DNA of 58,134 bases from Bacteroidota bacterium (lineage in GTDB: Bacteria > Bacteroidota > Bacteroidia > Chitinophagales > Chitinophagaceae): the NCBI GenBank assembly GCA_023409975.1, contig JAEYQO010000085.1, positions 1 through 58,134 on the forward strand, in the 5' to 3' direction. The notes under the pieces were generated by a model. It did not search any database. It was not told the DNA's origin and saw only the letters and a list, made by a program, of their open reading frames with translations. The translations under genes and the position numbers were made by a program. This document shows, piece by piece, positions 43,715 to 52,857 of this stretch. Numbering within the stretch: the stretch's first letter is position 1; the number at the start of each line of letters is the position of its first letter.

Positions 43715-44998
43715 TTAAATAACCACAACCTCTATGAAATCCTCCTGGCGGAAATACTTTTGAGCGAGCCCGGTTAAGTCTTTGGCGGTAATCTGTTTAT
43801 AGATAGAGATGTTGCGGTTGAAATGCTCTTCTGTCAGGCCGTTCAGAATTAACGTTCTCCAACGCTGGATGATCTGGAAAGGACCGTCAAGATCCCCTAG
43901 CAGGTTACCCAGGAGATAATTTTTCACCAGCAGGAGTTCTTCATCGGGGGCTGCTTCATTGCAGAGGAGGTCCATTTCCCGGTAGATTTCAGCCAGGGCG
44001 GGGTCGATGACATCGCGGCCTACCTCTGTATGAATTGTCAGGGAGCCTCCATGAACATAAGGGCCGAGCGAACTATATATCCCGTAGGTAAAACCTTTTT
44101 CTTCGCGGATATTGCTCATGAGTCGGGAGCCAAAATAACCCCCAAAAAGTGTATTCAGCACCACCATTGGTGCGAAGTCCGGATGATGCCTGTTCGGGAA
44201 CAGTCGACCCAGTCGAATGGCGCCCTGTACCCCATTAGGATCGTTTACTTCATGCTTCCTGCGGGAAGCAGGAGCAGGTGCAGAGAAAGTTTCCTGCTGA
44301 AGCAGGGCTACAGGCAGGGAGGACTTTCCAAATACCTGATTTAGCTGTTGCACCTCAGCGACTCCTATTTTCCCGGACATGAAGATTCTTACCTGCGAGA
44401 GCGCGAAAGCTGTTTCATAGAACTGTTTCAGATCAGCCCTTTGAACCGCTTCGATCTTTTCGGCCCTGGAGTAACGGCCGTAGGGATGTGCTTCACCGAA
44501 AAGCAGCGCATCGATTCTCTGATTAGCGACAAACTCACATTTACGCAGACTCACCATTAGTTTCTGGATGGAATTCTGTTTGTAGAGGGCCAGTTCTTCT
44601 TCGGGAAACACGGCATCTGTGAGCAGCTCATAAACGATGGGAAGCAGTTTGGAAAGATGCTTGGTGAGGCTGAAGAGGGAGACCATGCAATAGTCATTGC
44701 CCGTATTGACGCGCAGCGTTGCCCCGTAGAATTCCAATGCCTCATTGATTTCCTGTGCAGAGCGACTGGAAGTACCATTTTTCAGGAGACCGCCCACGGT
44801 TTGAGCGACTGCTGGTTTATGTTCGTACCAGAGACCTGCGGGAAATACCCAGTCGATCTCTACCACATCCTGCGAGCCAGCGCTCAGCCAATAGACCGGC
44901 AGACCATTGTCGAGCTGCTCATGGTTAATGGGGGGAAGTTTGTAATCGAACTCGATGGCATCGTGAATTGGTGGTGGTGTGGTACGATCTAATATCAT
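43715..44998 (-). CDS. M16-family peptidase homologue lacking the HXXEH zinc motif
   Basis: A 427-residue cytoplasmic or periplasmic protein without a signal peptide. It has both M16 halves: N-terminal about 20-215 and C-terminal about 240-420 (SRLMSNIREEKGFTYGIYSS near 293-312 is the typical R/Y region of the second half). Where active members have HFLEH, this one has AVAQTVGGLLKNGTSS near 63-78, so zinc binding and catalysis are not expected. Such subunits usually pair with an active M16 gene next door; none is adjacent here. A perfect -7 box lies 19 bases before the ATG. It may act with a partner encoded elsewhere. Confidence 0.85.
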   Translation of the reverse strand: MILDRTTPPPIHDAIEFDYKLPPINHEQLDNGLPVYWLSAGSQDVVEIDWVFPAGLWYEHKPAVAQTVGGLLKNGTSSRSAQEINEALEFYGATLRVNTGNDYCMVSLFSLTKHLSKLLPIVYELLTDAVFPEEELALYKQNSIQKLMVSLRKCEFVANQRIDALLFGEAHPYGRYSRAEKIEAVQRADLKQFYETAFALSQVRIFMSGKIGVAEVQQLNQVFGKSSLPVALLQQETFSAPAPASRRKHEVNDPNGVQGAIRLGRLFPNRHHPDFAPMVVLNTLFGGYFGSRLMSNIREEKGFTYGIYSSLGPYVHGGSLTIHTEVGRDVIDPALAEIYREMDLLCNEAAPDEELLLVKNYLLGNLLGDLDGPFQIIQRWRTLILNGLTEEHFNRNISIYKQITAKDLTGLAQKYFRQEDFIEVVVI

Positions 44999-45017
44999 CT
45001 CCGGGAGGTTTAATATT

Positions 45018-45025
45018 CAAAGATA
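45018..45025 (-). promoter_or_regulatory. -7 box for the M16 homologue gene
   Basis: The minus strand reads TATCTTTG, a perfect match, 19 bases before the ATG. Confidence 0.6.
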
Positions 45026-45082
45026 AAGGTTGGGCCAATAGGCATTCTCCCGCTTATCCAGGCGGGTGGCAATGGTACGGGC

Positions 45083-45601
45083 TTAATCTCTTATGAACAA
45101 CGCTTTAAGTTCACCGGCTTCTTCCGGCTTCATTTTTCCACCGAGGATCAGACGAATCTGCCGTCGGCGGAGCGCGCCGTCGTACATTTTCCTATCCTCT
45201 TCAGTGACTGGGACGATCTCTGGTACTTTCCTGGGGCGGCCGTTCGGATCGAGTGCTACAAAGGTAAAGTAGGCTTCATTCGTGAGGTATTTGTACTGAG
45301 CGTGCAGGTCTTCACCCCAGACCCTGAGAAAGATCTCCATAGAGGTATTGAACGACCTTGTTACATGAGACTCAATGGTGAGCAGGTTGCCGAGCTTTAT
45401 GGGATTGGCAAAGGACACATTATCGACGGAGGCAGTGACAACCGGGCAGTTGCAGTGCTTCATAGCGGAGATTGCCCCGGCTATATCCATCATATGCATC
45501 AGACGGCCACCCATGAGGTTGCCTAAGGTGTTGGTATCGTTTGGCAGGACGAGTTCACTCATGATATTGAACGTATCCTGCGGATGTTTGGAAACAGTCA
45601 T
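45083..45601 (-). CDS. Hotdog-fold acyl-CoA thioesterase
   Basis: Cytoplasmic thioesterase of 172 residues of the YciA/BFIT type, which hydrolyses acyl-CoA to free acid and CoA. The frame is open 36 codons upstream, but that part covers the promoter, so the ATG at 45601 is used. Family features are LPNDTNTLGNLMGGRLMHMMD near 15-35, in which the Asn/Gly loop and the MD(I) turn sit at the active site, the helix GAISAMKHC, and VDNVSFANPIKLGNLLTIES near 55-74. The C-terminal 50 residues are helical. It lies alone between the M16 and pirin genes on the same strand and has its own -7 box. Confidence 0.9.
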   Translation of the reverse strand: MTVSKHPQDTFNIMSELVLPNDTNTLGNLMGGRLMHMMDIAGAISAMKHCNCPVVTASVDNVSFANPIKLGNLLTIESHVTRSFNTSMEIFLRVWGEDLHAQYKYLTNEAYFTFVALDPNGRPRKVPEIVPVTEEDRKMYDGALRRRQIRLILGGKMKPEEAGELKALFIRD

Positions 45602-45619
45602 AGAGAATTGTTGACCCCG

Positions 45620-45627
45620 CAAAGGTA
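45620..45627 (-). promoter_or_regulatory. -7 box for the thioesterase gene
   Basis: The minus strand reads TACCTTTG, a perfect match, 18 bases before the ATG at 45601. Confidence 0.6.
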
Positions 45628-45645
45628 AATGATTGCACCTCCCGA

Positions 45646-46614
45646 CTATCGGGTGCCATTCACCAATTCCGGATTGCCCATTTTCCCTGTCTGATAGTCG
45701 CGGATACATCGCCGGATCTCCTCTTCTGAATTCATAACGAAGGGACCGTAGGCAAAAACCGGTTCGTTGTGAGGCTGTCCGCCGAGCATCAATATTTCCG
45801 CTCCTTTTTCCGAAAAGAGATTGACCAGGCTATCGTTTCGCTGGTAGAGCACGACCTGGTTCGGCTCGATATTCCTTCTTCCCTCAACTTCGAGCTCCCC
45901 ACTGATCAGGTAAATGAAAGCATTGTGCTGCGGATCTGTAGGAATACTCAGACGTGCGCCAGGACTGAGCTTCAGGTGGAAATAGAATACCGGAAACTGC
46001 GTATTCACCTTTGACTTTTCGCCAAAGAGCTCACCCATTACGATAGTGCCTTCGATATCTTCCCTGTTGATCATTGCCATGTCCTGAGGCCGGAAGACGG
46101 AAGTTGTAGGATCTGTAAATTTCAGTCGGGAGGGCATATTCAGCCAGATCTGGAAGCCGTGGTAAATACCGCCGTCATCATATAATTTCTGTCCCGTTTC
46201 TTCCATATGTATGGCGCCCCTGCCGGAGCTGAAGATCATAAAATCGCCCTTGCTGATCTGAAAATCATAATCGAGGCTGTCGCGGTGGTGTCCGCTACCA
46301 TTCAGGAAATACGTGGTGGGGATGACACCCGCATGAGGGTGGGCATCCACCCGGAGTGGTTGTTGTTTCGGGTTCAGACTGACCGGGCCAAACTCATCGA
46401 AAAAGACGAAAGGTGAGACGTAATCGTTATGATCCCCTGCGAAGGCTCTCAGAACAGGAAGTGTGCCGACCATCGAACGCTGAGCGCTGAGAACGCGGTG
46501 AACCTTGCGTTCCCTTCCGGAGATCAGCATTCCGGAGGCAGATGTAAGCAGACCAGGCACGACTACTGAGGCTCCTATGATGGCTGATCCCTTTAAAAAT
46601 TCCTTTCTTGTCAT
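45646..46614 (-). CDS. Pirin-family protein with Tat-like signal
   Basis: Pirin-type bicupin of 322 residues. The first 30 residues, TRKEFLKGSAIIGASVVVPG, look like a twin-arginine signal with RK in place of RR. The N-terminal cupin has the metal-binding set in VDAHPHAGVIP near 87-97 with further His/Glu in GAIHMEET near 133-140. The C-terminal cupin is near 205-280. Pirins are usually cytosolic or nuclear quercetinase-like proteins, so export would be unusual. Why it sits here is unclear: it is 19 bases upstream of the thioesterase -7 box and has no recognised partner. Confidence 0.87.
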   Translation of the reverse strand: MTRKEFLKGSAIIGASVVVPGLLTSASGMLISGRERKVHRVLSAQRSMVGTLPVLRAFAGDHNDYVSPFVFFDEFGPVSLNPKQQPLRVDAHPHAGVIPTTYFLNGSGHHRDSLDYDFQISKGDFMIFSSGRGAIHMEETGQKLYDDGGIYHGFQIWLNMPSRLKFTDPTTSVFRPQDMAMINREDIEGTIVMGELFGEKSKVNTQFPVFYFHLKLSPGARLSIPTDPQHNAFIYLISGELEVEGRRNIEPNQVVLYQRNDSLVNLFSEKGAEILMLGGQPHNEPVFAYGPFVMNSEEEIRRCIRDYQTGKMGNPELVNGTR

Positions 46615-46752
46615 AGTCAGGTAGTTGACCTTAAAATTACTGTTTTGGCAGGTAGTTGAGAATTATGGGGTCATAGGCAGGGGGGAGGTGATTTAACCCA
46701 TTGACAACAGACGGGGGCATTGTTTTCTGGGAGGAATGAAAAAAGATTTATT

Positions 46753-47001
46753 ATGCCACGTAGAGACAGACCGCAGATCAAAAACGACCGACAGTATGAG
46801 GCCCTGAGAAAGGACGGTATGAGCCAGGAAAAGGCGGCCCGGATTGCCAACACACCCAATGCCGGGAAGAAAGGCGGCAGGGCTGAAAAGTACGAGGAAC
46901 GCACCAAAAAGGAGCTGATGGATAAGGCACGGCAGGTGGGGATAGAAGGCCGTTCAAAAATGGATAAGCAGGACCTTATCCGTGCCTTACGTCATCACTA
47001 A
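46753..47001 (+). CDS. Small basic protein with Rho_N/SAP-like C-terminus
   Basis: An 82-residue, strongly basic protein. The ATG at 46753 is preferred to an open frame 11 codons longer. It has the conserved head DRPQIKNDRQYEALRKDGMS near 5-24, a middle ARIANTPNAGKKGGRAEKYE and a C-terminal helix-hairpin-helix KELMDKARQVGIEGRSKMDK near 52-71 of the Rho termination factor N-terminal or SAP type, which bind nucleic acids. Short proteins of this pattern are widespread; some are annotated as stress-induced. It converges with the Reeler-domain gene (2 bases between stops). Confidence 0.75.
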   Translation: MPRRDRPQIKNDRQYEALRKDGMSQEKAARIANTPNAGKKGGRAEKYEERTKKELMDKARQVGIEGRSKMDKQDLIRALRHH

Positions 47002-47003
47002 GA

Positions 47004-48080
47004 CTACTGGATGAGTATCTTTTCATTCAGTAACTGTTCGCCCTGATCGTAAATAGAGAGAATGTAGACACCGGCTACAACAGGCCGGGAGAGCAGCAAT
47101 TCGTGCATGCCCGGATGCAGCACCGCATCTACGCCTGACACCCGTGCACCCTCCAGTGAATGGAGACTTGCTTCGATTTCCCGCGTGCTTCCCTGGTGCA
47201 TGAGTTCTATGACCAGATGCTGACCGCGGAGATAGTACATAAGAGGCGTCTTGTCTTTGCGGTAGACGAAAATCGTTTTATAGAATGCTTCTTTTCCGCT
47301 GGTGGAGACACTCTTCAGGCGGTAGTAACAAGCAGGGGTCAGTTCGTAGTCGTTGTAGGTGTAGTCCTGATCAGACATGGAAGCATCGTAAGGAACCATT
47401 GCGAGCTCTTCGAAGTTTCTTCCATCACTGCTTTTCTCGATGACAAATTGAAGTAGTTGCTTATGATCTCCGACACCCCAGCGGAGATGATTGTGAGTTT
47501 CTGCGGCATCACCTTCGAAATAACGCCATACGATCTCCAGCGGCGTTGTCGTGAACTGTTGTGAGACTATCGTAACCTGATCATCCTGGGCAGTTCCGTC
47601 AAGGTTTGCTGCGACCAGTTCTGCAATAAAATTGAGAGATTCGGTGGGTTCAGAAGGAGCCTGCCAGGGAATATTCAACTGAAGTTTTTTTCCTGCGATG
47701 GGTTGGGTGTGCAGGATATAGGATTTATCCCCCTCCTGCTGCAGGCTGAGATCTTCAGGCAGATCCTTCCAGGAGACCATGGCCGATCCGGAACCGATAT
47801 CGGCGTAGAATTTGATCCCCCAGCCTTCTGCGTTGTCTGCTTCAGCGGTGATATTGAGCGTATAAAGTCCACCCGGTCTGAATCCGGAAACAGGTTTTCC
47901 GTTTTCCAGCAATTCTATTCTGGTGGCTATTTCCGGGTTATTAGACAGGTGGCAGACCACACAGCTCTTGTTCATTTTACCGGCTGCATTCACCTCCGGC
48001 CCGGAGGAATAGCCGAAACAGCATACAACTGCGAGCAGCATACAACCTGAAATGATCCTGTTGCGTAACCGATTGTTCAT
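47004..48080 (-). CDS. Reeler-like (choice-of-anchor V) protein with heme motif and T9SS signal
   Basis: Secreted protein of 358 residues. The signal peptide (about 1-32) is followed by CVVCH at about 40-44, a CXXCH c-type heme motif. Residues 45-170 form a Reeler/choice-of-anchor V beta sandwich (RIELLENGKPVSGFRPGGLY, VSWKDLPEDLSL). Residues 175-275 are a fibronectin-like domain, and about 285-358 is a type A T9SS sorting signal ending VVAGVYILSIYDQGEQLLNEKILIQ (broken for length at YD). The sorting signal sends it across the outer membrane to the cell surface. TAACTTTA (48099-48106, minus strand) is a one-mismatch -7 box 18 bases before the ATG. Confidence 0.85.
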   Translation of the reverse strand: MNNRLRNRIISGCMLLAVVCCFGYSSGPEVNAAGKMNKSCVVCHLSNNPEIATRIELLENGKPVSGFRPGGLYTLNITAEADNAEGWGIKFYADIGSGSAMVSWKDLPEDLSLQQEGDKSYILHTQPIAGKKLQLNIPWQAPSEPTESLNFIAELVAANLDGTAQDDQVTIVSQQFTTTPLEIVWRYFEGDAAETHNHLRWGVGDHKQLLQFVIEKSSDGRNFEELAMVPYDASMSDQDYTYNDYELTPACYYRLKSVSTSGKEAFYKTIFVYRKDKTPLMYYLRGQHLVIELMHQGSTREIEASLHSLEGARVSGVDAVLHPGMHELLLSRPVVAGVYILSIYDQGEQLLNEKILIQ

Positions 48081-48223
48081 ATGTCTGCGAATTTTCTTTA
48101 AAGTTAATGCAATATCTGAAACGCTGCAATATGGGATTTGGTGTGGCCGGGTAAAGGGGTGAAACCAGACGTGAAAAGCCGCTATTTAACAGTATTGGCG
48201 GGGTGTTTTAGCAGTTTTTAACG

Positions 48224-48231
48224 TAGGTTTG
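48224..48231 (+). promoter_or_regulatory. -7 box for the vWA gene
   Basis: TAGGTTTG is a perfect match, 19 bases before the ATG at 48251. Confidence 0.55.
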
Positions 48232-48250
48232 TTATTGAGTAATTTAATTC

Positions 48251-50143
48251 ATGTTTTCCCGCCGATTCTGTTTATTCCTCATAGTCATAGTATTAGGATT
48301 CGTTGCACAGGCCCAGACGAAAAAAGTAGCGTACAAGCAACACCGGGTATTGATCCTTCTTGATGGTTCGTCCAGCATGGTGGAAAAATGGAATGGTGAT
48401 GCCTCGCGGTTCAAGGTTGCCGGAAGTATCATCACCCGGTTGATGGACAGTATCTATCAGTTTAACGACCAGGTGGAATTTGCGCTGCGGGTATATGGCC
48501 ATCAACATGGAGTTACGGAGCAGAACTGCTGGGATTCCCGGCAGGAGGTACGATTCAGCAAGAATAATTATACGCAGATGGCGTTGCGTCTGGAGAGCCT
48601 TCGACCTTATGGCGTGTCGCCGATTGCCTGGTCATTGCAACAGGCGGCAGAAAATGATCTTGTGAGCGAACGGGATTATGCCTACAGTTTGTTGCTGATC
48701 ACTGACGGAGGAGAAAGCTGTGGAGGGGATATCTGCCAGGTGGTGCAATCGCTGCTGGAAAAGAAGGTCGACTTTAAGCCTTATATCATCAGCCTTGTGG
48801 ACTATGCGCCGTTGCGTGATCAGTATTCCTGCCTGGGAACCTATCTGCAGGTAAGCAAGGAAAGTGAGATGCGGCCTGCAATTGGCACCATTGCTGAGAG
48901 CTACAGGAAGATCATGGCGATACCGATCGTAAAGCCGGAGCTGCTGCAGGCTGCTGCAACAATGAAGTCGCCGAGCGCGCTGAAGATTGATGCTGCTCCG
49001 ATCAGGCCCGTGACAGACACGGTGCCCAAAGCAACGCCGGTAAAGGAAATACCGAAAACTGTTCCTCCGGCTCCGAGAGATCACGTAGCAATAGCACCGC
49101 CGCCGCAACCCCAGCCGAAGGCCATGAAGGTAGATACCAGGGCTTTCGTACCTGAGAAAATCAACCCCATCCGAACTTTTGGACTTGAGCGAATCCGGTA
49201 TGCTTTATACTGGTCGACCTCTACTCCGCCGCGCAGACCCGTGCCTTATTTTCAGGCACCTGAAAGGATAGCGGAGCCCAGTGCTCCTCAAACGACTCAG
49301 AACAGAGTGACCCAGCGGAGCGTTGTCACAAGCCCTAATCCGGCGACAGCCCCTGGTACAGATAAGAAGAAAGAAGCTGTTTATACCACGACTGTGGAAC
49401 CCTCGGCTGAAACCCTGCTGGAAATATACTTTACCGATGGCAAAGGCAAGTTTTATCATACAACACCTCAGATGCGTCTTATGGATGTCAGGACTGGTGC
49501 ACAGATCAAGAAATTTTTCCGGACTACGGATGCGGCCGGGCGTCCCGATCCGCAGAAAGTGCCTCCTGGTAACTATACCCTTGTCATCGGCAAGACTGAA
49601 AACTATGTAGCAAAGAATGTGACCATCCAGGCGGGAAACACCAATAAGGTAACTGTAGTAGTAACTCATGGCAGTCTGAGCTTTGGGTATGATGGCAACA
49701 GGAAGCGACCTGTAGAAGAATTTACGGCAGTAGTGAAGAAGAATTTTGAGCCTGGTCCACTGATCGGACAACGTTGTACTGACCAGCGGGAATATGAACC
49801 TGGCAATTATCATATCGAGATCAATACACTGCCGATAGCCCGCAGAATGGTGGACCTTGACTTTGGCGTGAATGTTCGGGTTGATATTGATGAACCAGGA
49901 TTTGTTCAGTTCACCAATGTTCAGACAAGAGGAAGGGTCTCCCTTTATTATCCCCTGGGAGATCAGTTCGTCCGTTTTCACGGTCTGGACATCAGCGGTG
50001 ATCCTTCACGGCAGAAAGTGCGGCTTCAGCCGGGTGTGTACGAGGTGCGCTGGAAACCACATCCGAACATACCTGTACACGAAGAATCCATAGAGCGATT
50101 CATTGTGAAGAGCAACGAAACCACAGAAGTGGAAATTCCCTAA
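48251..50143 (+). CDS. Secreted von Willebrand A domain protein
   Basis: A 630-residue exported protein. The signal peptide (1-21, cut after AQAQ) precedes a vWA domain at about 28-215 with the MIDAS metal site DGSSSM near 35-40 and a second acidic site in LLITDGGES near 154. Residues 230-385 are a Pro/Ala-rich, low-complexity linker. Residues 385-630 form beta-rich repeats: YFTDGKGKFYHTTP, a PEGA-like NYTLVIGKTENYVAKNVTIQ and a C-terminal sheet rich in aromatics. No membrane anchor or sorting signal is evident. The vWA part would bind a partner through a divalent metal. Two acyltransferase genes follow at 11 bases, likely in the same operon. Confidence 0.86.
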   Translation: MFSRRFCLFLIVIVLGFVAQAQTKKVAYKQHRVLILLDGSSSMVEKWNGDASRFKVAGSIITRLMDSIYQFNDQVEFALRVYGHQHGVTEQNCWDSRQEVRFSKNNYTQMALRLESLRPYGVSPIAWSLQQAAENDLVSERDYAYSLLLITDGGESCGGDICQVVQSLLEKKVDFKPYIISLVDYAPLRDQYSCLGTYLQVSKESEMRPAIGTIAESYRKIMAIPIVKPELLQAAATMKSPSALKIDAAPIRPVTDTVPKATPVKEIPKTVPPAPRDHVAIAPPPQPQPKAMKVDTRAFVPEKINPIRTFGLERIRYALYWSTSTPPRRPVPYFQAPERIAEPSAPQTTQNRVTQRSVVTSPNPATAPGTDKKKEAVYTTTVEPSAETLLEIYFTDGKGKFYHTTPQMRLMDVRTGAQIKKFFRTTDAAGRPDPQKVPPGNYTLVIGKTENYVAKNVTIQAGNTNKVTVVVTHGSLSFGYDGNRKRPVEEFTAVVKKNFEPGPLIGQRCTDQREYEPGNYHIEINTLPIARRMVDLDFGVNVRVDIDEPGFVQFTNVQTRGRVSLYYPLGDQFVRFHGLDISGDPSRQKVRLQPGVYEVRWKPHPNIPVHEESIERFIVKSNETTEVEIP

Positions 50144-50154
50144 TTAAAGGCTTC

Positions 50155-50595
50155 ATGGAAGAAATCATCATTAAGGAAATCGATGCCAGGGCTACGGAAT
50201 ATCCGCAGTTGGTGGCCTTTCGTAACCGTATGCTCCGGGTGCCATTAGGTCTTAATATTTATGAGGAGGACCTATCGGATGATCAGAAAGACATCATCCT
50301 CATCGTATCTCAGGGAGAAGAGATTGTGGGCTGTGTAATGCTGCATCCGCTGGAAGAAAATGTGGTGAAGCTCAGACAGATGGCGATAGCGGAAAAGCTA
50401 CAGGGCAAAGGTATCGGCAAGGTGCTGGTTGAGGATGCTGAGCAGGCTGCGGCGGAGTATGGATTCAACAAAATCATTCTGCATGCCCGCGTACATGTAC
50501 AGGGGTTTTACGAGCAACTGGGCTACCAGCCGTATGGTGAGATCTTCACCGAGGTGACCATCCCTCATATTGCCATGGAAAAACAGCTCGGGTGA
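50155..50595 (+). CDS. GNAT-family N-acetyltransferase
   Basis: Cytoplasmic acetyltransferase of 146 residues that uses acetyl-CoA. The acetyl-CoA-binding motif A is in KLRQMAIAEKLQGKGIGKVLVEDAE near 72-96, with QGKGIG as the pyrophosphate loop (Q/RxxGxG/A). The later motif B is IILHARVHVQGFYEQLGYQPYGE near 107-129. It resembles the ElaA/YjcF-like subgroup and the substrate is not known. The gene starts 11 bases after the vWA stop and overlaps the next gene by 4 bases (GTGA). Confidence 0.9.
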   Translation: MEEIIIKEIDARATEYPQLVAFRNRMLRVPLGLNIYEEDLSDDQKDIILIVSQGEEIVGCVMLHPLEENVVKLRQMAIAEKLQGKGIGKVLVEDAEQAAAEYGFNKIILHARVHVQGFYEQLGYQPYGEIFTEVTIPHIAMEKQLG

Positions 50596-51749
50596 CATAC
50601 TGCAAGAGCCGGCGTGGGTTATCAACCGTCCTGTTTACTGATCCGGAGCAACTTCCGGAAGACTGGAAAAAATTGATTCCTGAGGGCCATTTTCTTTTCG
50701 GGCCGTTATTGCATAATCCGGATTTACACTGCTTTCCGGGTATCCGCATGATCCTTGTTTTGGTATATCAACATGAAAAACCAGTAGCCGCCGCATACTT
50801 TCAATACTACAGATTACATCAGGACACTTTTGATACCTCGAAGTTAGGTGCGCTCAGGCAGTTGGGCTGGTCGGCAATACATCGACTGCTGAAGCCTGGG
50901 TTACTGGTTGCCGGTCATTTATTCCGGCATGATATCCATTCCTTTTATGCAATCCCGGGCACGGGAGATTTTGAAGCCTACCAGTATTATAAATCCGCAA
51001 TTGATACTGCACTGCGGAAGACCTGTGCAGGGGCGGTTCTGGTAAAGGACCTGCCTGAATCACTGGCTGTATTATTTCAGAATCATGCGCCACAGTACTT
51101 ACTGTTGAGGAACGATATATCGATGGAACTGGAGATCCGTGAAGAATGGTCAGACCTGCATGATTATGAGAAAGCACTGAAACATAAATATGCACAGCGG
51201 TTCAGGAAGATCCGGTCATCCTGGAGAAATGTTGAGGTGCGTGAACTGGATGCAACTGGCGTATCGGAACAACAGGACCTGATCTTTGCGCTCTACCAGC
51301 AGGTGAGTTACCGGCAACCTGTGCGTCTGGGGTTTCTCAGCAAACACTATATCCCTGCGCTGAAACGGCTTCATCCGGAACAGTTTCACGTGTGGATGGT
51401 TTATGAGAACGGGCATTCGGTAGCCTTTTTTTCGGCGTGGGTGAAAGCGGAAGTGTTCGATATGTTCTATATCGGGATGGACTATAGCCGGAATGAGCAA
51501 CTTCAGCTCTATTTCAATATGCTGTTCTTTGCTGTGGACCAGGCCATTGCTGCTGGTAAAAAGCGGCTGATATTGGGAAGGACCGCCCTGGAAGCGAAAG
51601 CCCGGCTGGGCTGTCAGCCACGTTATCTTTCCAGCTTTCTGTATATCCGCAATCCCGTGCTGCGAAGAATTGTGACCGCTGTACAGCACCGGTTGCAACT
51701 GCAGGAGGGGGATTGGGCTGCCAGGCATCCCTTCAAAGACATACGCTGA
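50592..51749 (+). CDS. FemAB/BioF2-like acyltransferase
   Basis: A 385-residue protein related to the FemAB-type double-GNAT acyltransferases. It starts with a GTG that overlaps the stop of the upstream gene (GTGA), so translation is coupled. The N-terminal half covers about 10-175, and the C-terminal GNAT-like half about 195-350 with KHKYAQRFRKIRSSW near 197-211, VSYRQPVRLGFLSKHYI and the segment FDMFYIGMDYSRNEQLQLYFNML near 293-315. Related proteins act in cell-envelope or exopolysaccharide assembly, adding amino acids or acyl groups. The target cannot be told. It converges with the protease gene 3 bases away. Confidence 0.82.
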   Translation: MTYCKSRRGLSTVLFTDPEQLPEDWKKLIPEGHFLFGPLLHNPDLHCFPGIRMILVLVYQHEKPVAAAYFQYYRLHQDTFDTSKLGALRQLGWSAIHRLLKPGLLVAGHLFRHDIHSFYAIPGTGDFEAYQYYKSAIDTALRKTCAGAVLVKDLPESLAVLFQNHAPQYLLLRNDISMELEIREEWSDLHDYEKALKHKYAQRFRKIRSSWRNVEVRELDATGVSEQQDLIFALYQQVSYRQPVRLGFLSKHYIPALKRLHPEQFHVWMVYENGHSVAFFSAWVKAEVFDMFYIGMDYSRNEQLQLYFNMLFFAVDQAIAAGKKRLILGRTALEAKARLGCQPRYLSSFLYIRNPVLRRIVTAVQHRLQLQEGDWAARHPFKDIR

Positions 51750-51752
51750 TGG

Positions 51753-52856
51753 CTAGCGTTCTTCCAGGATCGGGATGCAATTGAACTGTCCGATCAGGAT
51801 CGTATCGTAGTGGTCAGCCTTCTGAAACAAATCTGCAAACATTTCCTGTCCGGAATTGAGGTTGATATCGAGATCATAGATCAGGCTACTCAACACAACA
51901 CTGCCTTCGTGAACAGAGAAGAACTTTCCTTTAAGCTTGAAATTCTCCCGAAGCAGATAAGTGTACAATTCCCTGATACCCTGTTTGGGTAACTGACAGA
52001 GGAAAGCGTCGCTGATGATGAAGTAGTTTTCAGGGTTGTAGCTGATCCTGACCTTTGCAGAGCCCTCTTCGATTTCCCATTTATTCTGTCCGGTGCGGGC
52101 TAGTTCCTTGCTGTAGCCGAGCTTTTCCAGGATCTCTTCAATGGTTCTTGCAATACCCGACACAGGTTCTTCCTCTTCATCTTCAGGAAGGGGGAAATCG
52201 ATTTCGGTTCCGCAGTTGGGGCAATATTTATTCATCTCCAGCGTCTGGGCGGTTACCAGCGTGCTGCACGAAGGGCACCGGATGGCCACTTCACCTTTAA
52301 TGAGGCGGTACTCTTCGAGCGCTTCTTTGAGGTAGTTTATGGGGAGGGCAAAACCGAGGTTGTCGCCACCTTTGATAATAAATGTATTAACGCCTACCAC
52401 ATCTCCGCTTTTATCAACGAGCGGCCCACCGCTATTCCCCGGGTTGATGGCTGCGTCGATCTGGATGTACTTGATCCCCTGCTGTACCCTGTCTACTCTA
52501 GAGATCACGCCCTGTGTAGCTGTATAATTAAGACCATAGGGATGGCCGATGGCGATGACCGTATCGCCATCTTTGAGTTTTTTATAGTCGCCTAACTTCA
52601 GGGCAGGCAGGTGTCGCATATCAACTGGCGGCTGCAGAAAAGCCAGGTCGAACTTTTCATCTGTGAACAGTACTTCTGCGAGTCTTTTGTCGAAGGTGCG
52701 ACCTTTAACCGTTACCTTTCGATTGTCTTTGACGACGTGATTGTTGGTAACGATCAGATCGTAATCGATCAGATAGAATCCTGTTCCTGTTCCTGATTTT
52801 GTTGCAATCTGTACAACCGTGCTTTGATATCTTTCGATAATCTGCTGCATACTCAT
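51753..52856 (-). CDS. Cytoplasmic trypsin-like serine protease with zinc ribbon and YbjN-like tail
   Basis: A 367-residue protease without a signal peptide. The ATG at 52856, one base after the upstream stop, is preferred to one seven codons earlier. The S1/HtrA-type domain covers about 5-180 with His in TNNHVVKDN near 40, Asp in KFDLAFLQP near 70 and Ser in NPGNSGGPLVD near 140. A zinc ribbon (CPSC and CPNC near 192-215) follows, then a region about 240-367 (LPKQGIRELYTYLLRENFKLKG, taken in two parts) like the YbjN or type III secretion chaperone fold. There is no PDZ domain, in contrast to HtrA. The upstream neighbour appears to share the fold. Confidence 0.82.
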   Translation of the reverse strand: MSMQQIIERYQSTVVQIATKSGTGTGFYLIDYDLIVTNNHVVKDNRKVTVKGRTFDKRLAEVLFTDEKFDLAFLQPPVDMRHLPALKLGDYKKLKDGDTVIAIGHPYGLNYTATQGVISRVDRVQQGIKYIQIDAAINPGNSGGPLVDKSGDVVGVNTFIIKGGDNLGFALPINYLKEALEEYRLIKGEVAIRCPSCSTLVTAQTLEMNKYCPNCGTEIDFPLPEDEEEEPVSGIARTIEEILEKLGYSKELARTGQNKWEIEEGSAKVRISYNPENYFIISDAFLCQLPKQGIRELYTYLLRENFKLKGKFFSVHEGSVVLSSLIYDLDINLNSGQEMFADLFQKADHYDTILIGQFNCIPILEER

Positions 52857-52857
52857 C

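Noticed and set aside
45602..45709. 36-codon N-terminal extension of the thioesterase
   Set aside because: It would span the perfect -7 box at 45620-45627 and shows no thioesterase similarity.
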